Origin: CAWHQZ01 sp963831645
GTDB lineage: Bacteria > Pseudomonadota > Alphaproteobacteria > Rhizobiales > Aestuariivirgaceae
Assembly (NCBI GenBank): GCA_963831645.1
Contig: CAWHQZ010000022.1
Span: 1 to 22,748, forward strand
Direction of reading: 5' to 3'
DNA: 22,748 nt
The notes below the pieces were generated by a model. The model saw only the letters and a program-made list of their open reading frames with translations. It made no database searches and was not told the origin of the DNA. The translations under genes and the position numbers were made by a program. This document shows, one piece after another, positions 17,663 through 22,748 of this stretch (position 1 is its first letter; each line of letters starts with the position of its first letter).

Positions 17663-18012
17663 CGGTGGCGGATGGCGTGGTTCATGACCAACCGGCGAAC
17701 GGAGTACTCTACGTCGAAGTATCCGCCGACATGCCGAGACGGGTGCGGGAGCACAGGACGGGAACGATGGAAGGCTTCACGGAACGCTACGGGCTGACGC
17801 GGCTCGTCTACTATGAGTGGCATGACAGGATCATCGATGCCATACAGCGGGAAAAGAATATCAAACATTGGAAACGGGCTTGGAAGGTCGATCTCATCGA
17901 AAAGATGAACCCTGAGTGGACCGATCTTTACGAAACACTGAACCGTGAGAAGAGTGCGGGTTCAAGCGGCTGCTTAGGACACGGGCTGAGCGCCGGCAGG
18001 CGCAGCTCGTAG
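17656..18012 (+). CDS. GIY-YIG nuclease superfamily protein, N-terminal motif damaged
   Basis: This is a small single-domain GIY-YIG protein of about 95 residues. The body is clear: NGVLYVEVSADMPRRVREHR, MEGFTERYGLTRLVYYEWHD, IIDAIQREKNIKHWKRAWKV and LIEKMNPEWTDLYETLN. The first catalytic strand is broken. In another frame ATG 17672 gives MAWFMTNRR, as expected for the GIY strand, but one base must be added or removed near 17695 to join NGVLYV. The YIG strand reads YVEV instead of YVGV, so the invariant Gly is lost. Both points suggest an inactive copy. The last 20 codons, after LYETLN, overlap the convergent methyltransferase 3' end. It starts right at a palindrome. Confidence 0.75.
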   Translation: MTTVADGVVHDQPANGVLYVEVSADMPRRVREHRTGTMEGFTERYGLTRLVYYEWHDRIIDAIQREKNIKHWKRAWKVDLIEKMNPEWTDLYETLNREKSAGSSGCLGHGLSAGRRSS

Positions 18013-18722
18013 ACGAGGAGGGCCGCGGCGGCGGCAAGGTTAAGCGACGACGTGCCCGGCATCATCGGAATGCGGACCAGCCGCGTACACGCCTGCGACA
18101 CTTCCCTCGAGAGACCCTCGCTTTCGTTGCCCATGACCAGCAGGACGGGACCCCGGCGCGAATGCCGAAAGTCGGTGACGGCGGCAACGTCGGCGCCGAT
18201 GACATCGCCGGTCCAGCGGGCCGCCAGCTCGACAAAGCCTTCCGTCGGCAATTTCATCAGCGGAACGGCGAACAGCGAGCCAGCGGACGCCCGCACCGCT
18301 TCCGGCGAGTATGGATCGCAGCAGGAGCCGACCAGGACGATCATCCGAAGGCCGGCGGCCTCGGCTGTTCGGAGGATGGCGCCGAGATTGCGCGGATCAC
18401 GAACCCGGTCGAGGGCGAGGACCACGTCGTCCTCTCGCAACTCACCCGGAACGGCAGTTGACCACCGCTGCCTCGCCACCAGCAGCACGTCCTGAGGATT
18501 GTCCTTGCCGGCGATGCGCGACAGCAGGGCCTTCGGCACCATCACGACCTGCGCCCCGCCGGACCGCGCCCGATCTACGAGATCCTGCAGGGCCGCGTCA
18601 GGTTCGCGCGCGGAGGACAGCAGCACGCTGCGCGCCACGAACCCTTGTGCCGTAGCCCTGGCCGCGAATTCCGAACCTTCGGCGAGGAAGAGGCCCGTTT
18701 CCTCCCTCGCCTTCCGCTGCAC
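17928..18722 (-). CDS. TrmH/SpoU-family RNA 2'-O-methyltransferase
   Basis: This SAM-dependent SPOUT-class enzyme methylates ribose 2'-OH in rRNA or tRNA. The N-terminal substrate-binding region contains REETGLFLAEGSEF. The catalytic domain has motif 1 LALDRVRDPRNLGAILRTAE (N-binding and catalytic Arg), motif 2 VLLVMGNESEGLS and motif 3 RIPMMPGTSSLNLAAAAALL, all complete. The assigned GTG start at 18722 is probably internal. The same frame is open upstream through EEISSPHNPLIRLTRSLV, typical of the family N-terminus, up to the stop of the glutamine-synthetase gene. ATG 18807 overlaps that stop as ATGA but is in another frame, so a one-base error near 18775 may hide the true start. The specific RNA target is unknown. 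Confidence 0.85.
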   Translation of the reverse strand: MQRKAREETGLFLAEGSEFAARATAQGFVARSVLLSSAREPDAALQDLVDRARSGGAQVVMVPKALLSRIAGKDNPQDVLLVARQRWSTAVPGELREDDVVLALDRVRDPRNLGAILRTAEAAGLRMIVLVGSCCDPYSPEAVRASAGSLFAVPLMKLPTEGFVELAARWTGDVIGADVAAVTDFRHSRRGPVLLVMGNESEGLSREVSQACTRLVRIPMMPGTSSLNLAAAAALLVYELRLPALSPCPKQPLEPALFSRFSVS

Positions 18723-18803
18723 AAGGGAACGCGTGAGCCTGATGAGCGGATTGTGCGGGCTGGAGATTTCTTCGAATTCGTGGGGCCACCGGGAGGAAGC
18801 CCG

Positions 18804-20153
18804 TCATACGTTCAGCAGCAGAAACTCGCGTTCCCAGGAGCTGATGACCTTGCGAAAGTGCTGCATCTCCTCGTTCTTCACGTCCTGATAGGCTTCCGCG
18901 AAGCGCTCGCCCAGCACTTCCTTGAACGACTTGGTATAGTAGAACTTGTTGAGCGCTTCCTCGAGATTGATCGGCAGGGTGTGGGCATAGCGATAGGCCG
19001 AGCCCTCGACCGGATCGGACGGCTTGATGTGCTCCTTCATGCCGAGATAGCCGCAGGCAAGCGATGCGGCGATGGCCAGGTAAGGATTGGAATCGGCGCC
19101 CGGCACCCGGTTCTCGACCCTGAGGTTTGCCGCATCCGACGAGGGCACGCGCAGGGAAACCGTGCGATTGTCGATCGCCCAATGCACGTTGGTCGGCGCG
19201 TCCGATTCGGGCACCAGACGCCGGTAGGAATTGACGTTCGGGGCCATCAGCGGCAGGGCAGCCGCCATGTAGCGCTGGAGGCCGCCGATGTGGTGAAGAA
19301 ACGCCTTGGAATGCTTGCCGCCCCGCCCGGCGAAGATGTTGCGGCCGGTCTTGGCGTCGAGGACCGACTGATGGATGTGCATGGAGGAGCCCGGCTCGCT
19401 GGCGTGCGGCTTGGCCATGAAGGTCGCGTACATGTCGTGTTTCAGGGCCGCCTGGCGAACGGTGCGCTTGAACAGGAACACCTGGTCGGCAAGCGCCAAA
19501 GGATCGCCGTGGTTGAAGTTGATCTCGAGCTGGGCGGGGCCGCTCTCGTGCGAAAGCGTGTCGATGTCGAGCTCCTGGGCCTCGCAGTAGTCGTAGATGT
19601 CCTCGACGATCGGGTCGAAGTCATTGGCGGCGTCGATGCCGTAGGCCTGGCCGCCCGGCTCCTTGCGGCCGGAACGGCCGACCGCCGCCTCGACGGGATA
19701 ATCGGGGTCGAGGTTCTTCTTGACCAGATAGAACTCGAGCTCCGGCGCCACCACGGGCCGCCAGCCTTCCGCGCGATAACGCTCGAGAACCCGGCGCAGG
19801 ACATGGCGCGGCGCGATGTCGACGGGATCGTCGTTGAGATGAAAGGCATCGCAGATGACCTGGGCGGTCGGCTCGGTGTACCAAGGTACCACCCGGACCG
19901 TGTCAGGGTCGGGCTTCATGTAGACATCGATGGCGGAATCGCTCACCGCCGAGGTCTCCCATACGTAGCGGCCGGTGATCGTGAGCGCGAACACCTCCTC
20001 CGGGATGCGCAGGCCATCGGACCGGCTGCCTTTCAGGAACTTGGCGGGGGGGAGGATTTTGCCGCGCGCGGTGCCCGACATGTCGGCGACCAGGCATTCG
20101 ACCTCCGAAATGCGCCGGGCCGCGAACCATTCTTCGAACTTTTGGTTAGACAT
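18804..20153 (-). CDS. puuA: Glutamine synthetase-family protein, gamma-glutamylputrescine synthetase type
   Basis: This is an intact 449-residue member of the glutamine synthetase superfamily. PuuA uses ATP to join glutamate to putrescine in the cytoplasm. ATG 20153 (MSNQKFEEWFAARRISEVEC) is preferred over an upstream ATG at 20249, whose extra 32 residues are not family-like. The catalytic features are seen in order: VVAPELEFYL (metal Glu), SHESGPAQLEINFNHGD (Glu pair), KPHASEPGSSMHIHQS (ATP/metal His), NVNSYRRLVP and NRTVSLRVP (phosphate Arg), and RVENRVPGADSNPYLAIAAS. True nitrogen-assimilation GlnA carries an adenylylation Tyr motif that I do not see. Divergent PuuB-like and nearby agmatinase genes favour a polyamine role. 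Other amine substrates are possible. Confidence 0.85.
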   Translation of the reverse strand: MSNQKFEEWFAARRISEVECLVADMSGTARGKILPPAKFLKGSRSDGLRIPEEVFALTITGRYVWETSAVSDSAIDVYMKPDPDTVRVVPWYTEPTAQVICDAFHLNDDPVDIAPRHVLRRVLERYRAEGWRPVVAPELEFYLVKKNLDPDYPVEAAVGRSGRKEPGGQAYGIDAANDFDPIVEDIYDYCEAQELDIDTLSHESGPAQLEINFNHGDPLALADQVFLFKRTVRQAALKHDMYATFMAKPHASEPGSSMHIHQSVLDAKTGRNIFAGRGGKHSKAFLHHIGGLQRYMAAALPLMAPNVNSYRRLVPESDAPTNVHWAIDNRTVSLRVPSSDAANLRVENRVPGADSNPYLAIAASLACGYLGMKEHIKPSDPVEGSAYRYAHTLPINLEEALNKFYYTKSFKEVLGERFAEAYQDVKNEEMQHFRKVISSWEREFLLLNV

Positions 20154-20288
20154 GATAAGCCGCAGCTTTGGGGATTGGCGGGCCTCGATTTGCGGCCACA
20201 GGGCCAATGTACGCCCTCGGCACGTTTTAGGAAATGGCCTCGGAAACAATGGGTGAACGCAATTTAACTATTATTTACAACGGCTTAC
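20154..20288. promoter_or_regulatory. Divergent promoter region between puuA-like and puuB-like genes
   Basis: This is 135 bases between two divergent starts. An AT-rich block (TTAACTATTATTTACAA, about 20263-20279) lies just before the oxidase ATG. Both ATGs are preceded by GGCTTA(T)C rather than by a purine-rich ribosome binding site. No operator could be defined. Confidence 0.4.
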
Positions 20289-21568
20289 ATGGATAAGCCG
20301 AGCGAAGGCCTTTCCTGGTACCGGGCTACCGCGAGGCCTCATTCGACCTATCCGAAGCTCGAGGGCGACAGCACGGCAGACGTCTGCATCATCGGGGCAG
20401 GCTACACCGGGCTGTCGGCTGCCCTGGAGCTGGCTGAGGCCGGTCAGCGGGTCATCGTGCTCGAGGCCGAAAGGGTCGGCTATGGAGGCTCCGGGCGCAA
20501 CGGCGGGCATATCGGCACGGGATTTTCTCCCGGCCAGGACGCGGTCGCCGCGCAAGTGGGCCGCGAGGATGCGCGAAAGTGTTTCCAGCTCACGCGAAGA
20601 AGCCAAGGTTCTGATCGAACACCGGATCAAGACTCACGGCATCGAATGCGACCTCAAATGGGGCTATCTCCACTGCGCGACGAAGCAAAGCAAGCTCCGG
20701 GGCCTGCGGGAACTGCAGGAGGAATGGGAGAATGAGGGTTACGGCGACCTGCAACTCCTCAACAAGGCGGAGCTCGAGGAGAAACTCGCCACGCGGGCCT
20801 ATTTCGGGGCGTTGCGCGAGGGCCGGGCGGGACATTTTCACCCCCTCGACTACTGCAACGGGCTCGCCCGCGCGGCAAGCCAGGCCGGCGCCCTGATCCA
20901 CGAGCAGACACGGGTGACGCGCTGCGATTGGGAAGGCGAGCCCAGGGCACGGACGGCGGCGGGTAAGGTCACGGCGAAATACATGATCATCGCCTGCAAC
21001 GCCTACATCGACCGGCTGGTCGGCAAGCTCTATCACGCCATGATGCCGGTAACGAGTTTCATCGTGGCCACGGAGAAGCTCGGAAACGAACGCGCCCGGG
21101 CGCTCATCCGGGACGACGAGGCAGTCGCCGATACGAACTGGGTTCTCGACTATTTCCGGCGCAGCGGCGATGACCGGCTGTTGTTCGGCGGGCGCGTCGC
21201 CTACTCCGAAGCTCGAGCCCAGCGACCTCGCAGCCAGCATCAAGTCGCGCCTGACCCGGATATTCCCGCAACTGTCGGATGTGGGCATCGAGTATGCCTG
21301 GGGAGGCTATATCGCCATCACCTACAACCGCCTGCCCGACATGGGACGCATCGGCAAGTCGACCTATTACGCTCACGGCTATTCGGGGCACGGCGTGGCG
21401 CTCTCCAATCTCTACGGCAAGCTCATCGCGGAAGTGATTCGCGGCCAGTCGGAGCGCTTCGACCTGTTGAGCCGTTTCCGGCATCTGCCCTTTCCGGGCG
21501 GCCATCTGCGGCTGCCGATGCTCGTCGCCGCCATGGCATGGTACCGGCTGCGGGATGCGCTGGGGTGA
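20289..21568 (+). pseudogene. puuB: FAD-dependent oxidoreductase, gamma-glutamylputrescine oxidase type, two frameshifts
   Basis: This is a DAO-family flavoenzyme. PuuB oxidises gamma-glutamylputrescine to the aldehyde, releasing ammonia and H2O2. ATG 20289 gives MDKPSEGLSWYRATARPH, then the FAD Rossmann motif CIIGAGYTGLSAALELAE and GYGGSGRNGGHIGTGFSPGQ. Near 20595 a +1 shift leads to EEAKVLIEHRIK, YLHCATKQSK and the middle of the protein to RRSGDDRLLFGGRVAYS. Near 21208 a second +1 shift leads to KLEPSDLAASIKSRLTRIFP, the conserved YAWGGYIAITYNRLPDMGRI, YAHGYSGHGVALSNLYGK and the end MAWYRLRDALG. The reconstructed length of about 426 residues is normal and no other damage is seen, so sequencing error is a serious alternative. 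It is divergent from the puuA-like gene. Part of its 3' end is repeated at 21967-22003 and 22305-22360. Confidence 0.82.
21435..21527 (+). repeat. Part of the oxidase 3' end that is duplicated downstream
   Basis: This segment of the oxidase coding region recurs in two pieces. 21435-21473 matches 21967-22003 (from TGATTCGCGGCC to CTGTTGAGCC, with two missing bases). 21475-21527 matches 22305-22360 (from TTTCCGGCATCTGCCC to GATGCTCGTCG). The two downstream pieces are separated by about 300 bases holding the second GIY-YIG copy. Confidence 0.85.
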
Positions 21569-21586
21569 AGCTCCTCAAAAGGTTAA

Positions 21587-21618
21587 TCGTCATTGCGGCG
21601 CACGCCGCAATCCAGCTT
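21587..21618. repeat. Left 32-bp inverted repeat of GIY-YIG element 1
   Basis: These 32 bases, TCGTCATTGCGGC... to ...CAATCCAGCTT, are the exact reverse complement of 21927-21958. Each arm contains its own palindrome, ATTGCGGCG-CA-CGCCGCAAT (21592-21611 here). The pair brackets the GIY-YIG gene. Confidence 0.9.
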
Positions 21619-21620
21619 GA

Positions 21621-21911
21621 TCACTGCATGAGCGTTTCGAACAGGTCGGTCCAATTCGGGTTCGAGCGTTCGATCAGCTCGATCTTCCACGCCCGCTTCC
21701 AGTCCTTGAGGTTTTTCTCCCGCTAAATCGCCGCTTCCATGGTTTCCTGAGGCTCATACCAGACCAGGGATTTCACACCGTACTTCCTGGTGAAGCCTTC
21801 GACGAGCCCCAGCCTGTGTTGCGATACCCGCTGGGCGAGGTCGCTGGTTACGCCCACATACAGCGTTCCGCGATAGCGGTTGGCGAGCAGATACATGCAC
21901 GGCGCCTTCAT
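21621..21911 (-). pseudogene. GIY-YIG nuclease superfamily gene, copy 1, with internal amber codon
   Basis: ATG 21911 encodes MKAPCMYLLANRYRGTLYVG, VTSDLAQRVSQHRLGLVEGF and TRKYGVKSLVWYEPQETMEA. It stops at TAG 21723-21725, where the family has Gln. Past the TAG the same frame continues REKNLKDWKRAWKIELIERS and NPNWTDLFETLMQ to TGA 21621-21623, a complete family C-terminus. One C-to-T change therefore explains the truncation. The protein is a stand-alone GIY-YIG domain of 97 codons with YVG intact. It lies wholly inside the 32-bp inverted repeats. It may be a relic of a mobile repeat system. Confidence 0.85.
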
Positions 21912-21955
21912 CGTGGCATACGTCCAAAGCTGGATTGCGGCGTGCGCCGCAATGA
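21671..21955 (-). repeat. Direct repeat unit 1 (GIY-YIG element)
   Basis: This is nearly identical to 22012-22295, with an offset of 341 bases over the first two thirds. Differences are a handful of substitutions and two one-base deletions in the second copy. Confidence 0.9.
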
Positions 21956-21958
21956 CGA
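21927..21958. repeat. Right 32-bp inverted repeat of GIY-YIG element 1
   Basis: This is the exact reverse complement of 21587-21618. Thirty of the 32 bases recur at 22266-22295 at the right end of element 2. Confidence 0.9.
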
Positions 21959-21966
21959 CTGTTCCC

Positions 21967-22003
21967 TGATTCGCGGCCGTCGGACGCTTCGACCTGTTGA
22001 GCC
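21967..22003 (+). repeat. Duplicated oxidase fragment, left piece
   Basis: This matches oxidase bases 21435-21473 up to CTGTTGAGCC. It is non-coding here and ends exactly where the second GIY-YIG element begins. Confidence 0.8.
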
Positions 22004-22011
22004 AGCTCCAC

Positions 22012-22250
22012 CGATCAGCTCGATCTTCCACGCCCGCTTCCAGTCCTTGAGGTTTTTCTCCCGCTAAATCGCCGCTTCCATGGTTTCCTGAGGCTCATAC
22101 CAGACCAGGGATTTCACACCGTATTTCCTGGTGAAGCCTCGACGAGCCCAGCCTGTGTTGCGATACCCGCTGGGCGAGGTCGCTGGTTACACCCACATAC
22201 AGCGTTCCGCGATAGCGGTTGGCGAGCAGATACACGCACGGCGCCTTCAT
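22012..22250 (-). pseudogene. GIY-YIG gene, copy 2, truncated and frameshifted
   Basis: ATG 22250 gives MKAPCVYLLANRYRGTLYVG and VTSDLAQRVSQHRLG. Two one-base deletions near 22138-22148 then destroy the frame. The amber codon of copy 1 is present at the matching place (22064-22066). The C-terminal codons after KIELI are missing, because the repeat stops at 22012 and joins oxidase-derived sequence. The copy is non-functional and clearly derived from the same ancestor as copy 1 after the amber mutation. Confidence 0.85.
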
Positions 22251-22295
22251 CAGGGCATCCATCCAAAGCTGGATTGCGGCGTGCGCCGCAATGAC
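22012..22295 (-). repeat. Direct repeat unit 2 (GIY-YIG element)
   Basis: This is the second copy of 21671-21955. It keeps the right-end palindrome (22266-22295) but lacks the left 84 bases and the left inverted repeat. Confidence 0.9.
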
Positions 22296-22304
22296 AAAAC
22301 TTAC

Positions 22305-22360
22305 TTTTCCGGCATCTGCCCTTTCCGGGCGGACACATTTGCGGCTGCCGATGCTCGTCG
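22305..22360 (+). repeat. Duplicated oxidase fragment, right piece
   Basis: This matches oxidase bases 21475-21527 from TTTCCGGCATCTGCCC to GATGCTCGTCG, with three extra bases. It ends 5 bases before the agmatinase stop codon. Confidence 0.8.
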
Positions 22361-22364
22361 TTTT

Positions 22365-22748
22365 TTATCGCGGCAGTTTGTGCGGCCGGGCGCCCTTCCG
22401 CCAGGCCTCGAGGCAGATGTATTCGAGCGCGACGGTCGCGGCGGCCAGCGCGGTGATTTCCGCGACATCATAAGCGGGTGCTACCTCGACGACGTCCATG
22501 CCGACAAAATGCAGCCCACCAAGTCGGCGAAGAATGGATTGCGCCTGCCAGGACGCTAAACCTCCAATCTCAGGGGTCCCGGTGCCGGGCGCGAACGCCG
22601 GATCAAGCGCATCGATATCGAAGCTGAGATAGGCGGGGCCCCGGCCGACCGCCTCCCTGACCGCTCTGGCGATCTCCGGCGCTTTGCGGGCGTGAACTTC
22701 ATCGGCGTAGAGGATGTTAAATCCGCCCCGACGCTCGCCGTGGTAGGT
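22365..22748 (-). CDS. speB: Agmatinase/ureohydrolase family protein, C-terminal part
   Basis: This minus-strand frame is open from the right edge to TAA 22365, with no start inside the window. It carries the ureohydrolase signature YLSFDIDALDPAFAPGTGTP, then EIGGL, whose Asp residues bind the Mn pair. It also has GLHFVGMDVVEVAPAYDVAE, ITALAAATVALEY and the C-terminus WRKGARPHKLPR. Agmatinase hydrolyses agmatine to putrescine and urea, which would feed the puuA/puuB-like steps next to it. Related guanidino-acid hydrolases share these motifs, so the exact substrate is open. No indels are seen in its 127 codons. It converges on the oxidase gene across the repeat-filled gap. Confidence 0.85.
   Translation of the reverse strand, partial: TYHGERRGGFNILYADEVHARKAPEIARAVREAVGRGPAYLSFDIDALDPAFAPGTGTPEIGGLASWQAQSILRRLGGLHFVGMDVVEVAPAYDVAEITALAAATVALEYICLEAWRKGARPHKLPR

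Noticed and set aside
18645..20267. 540-codon plus-strand open frame
   Set aside because: It is the exact antisense of the intact glutamine-synthetase-family gene and has no domain of its own.
21587..22295. Possible CRISPR array from repeated palindromes
   Set aside because: Only two long repeat units with a coding interior, no regular short repeat-spacer pattern and no cas genes.
1..22748. tRNA, rRNA, transposase and integrase genes
   Set aside because: I looked for cloverleaf-type ends, rRNA-like blocks and DDE/tyrosine recombinase motifs and found none that I could support.

Overview
The window looks like a chromosomal segment of an alphaproteobacterium, probably Hyphomicrobiales or Rhodospirillales. 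It is GC-rich. It carries an Omp25-type porin and a divergent puuA/puuB-like pair facing an agmatinase. It also has GIY-YIG genes tied to the short palindromes that are common in alphaproteobacterial intergenic DNA. No taxon-specific marker allows a closer call.

Region 1 (1-5240). Plus strand: the C-terminal half of a thiamine-diphosphate enzyme, a PhyH-family Fe(II)/2-oxoglutarate oxygenase, a GNAT acetyltransferase and an intact medium-chain dehydrogenase. Minus strand: a cytochrome P450, preceded by a small unknown reading frame. All but the dehydrogenase carry frameshifts.

Region 2 (5421-11756, plus strand). This is the most interesting and most damaged part. Short conserved peptides were followed from frame to frame. 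They give a gene train: ATP-grasp ligase, CapA-type poly-gamma-glutamate protein, second PhyH oxygenase, second GNAT acetyltransferase, a 45-codon ORF, and a cyanophycin-synthetase-like enzyme (ATP-grasp plus Mur ligase). Gene boundaries are tight, with TGATG overlaps. An AT-rich, clearly foreign 2OG-Fe(II) oxygenase of the TIGR02466 type follows at 11988-12622. Regions 1 and 2 together read as the remains, or a badly sequenced copy, of a pathway making and oxidising an amide-linked amino-acid product.

Region 3 (12666-17550). Minus strand: a DCC-family (DUF393) thiol protein, an Omp25-like porin and an HTTM (vitamin-K-carboxylase-like) membrane protein, all frameshifted. A small exported protein on the plus strand ends at a strong terminator.

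Region 4 (17620-22748). A GIY-YIG gene beside a palindrome, an intact TrmH-type methyltransferase, and an intact glutamine-synthetase-family gene (gamma-glutamylputrescine synthetase type). Divergent to it is a twice-frameshifted FAD oxidase (PuuB type), and the 3' end of an agmatinase runs off the right edge. Between the oxidase and the agmatinase lie two near-identical copies of a GIY-YIG element. Both carry the same amber codon. The second copy splits a duplicated piece of the oxidase 3' end.

Indels are very unevenly spread. The genes at 2510-3706, 17928-18722 and 18804-20153 are clean, while 5.4-12.6 kb is shredded. This could be true gene decay or a low-quality assembly patch, and the sequence alone cannot decide.
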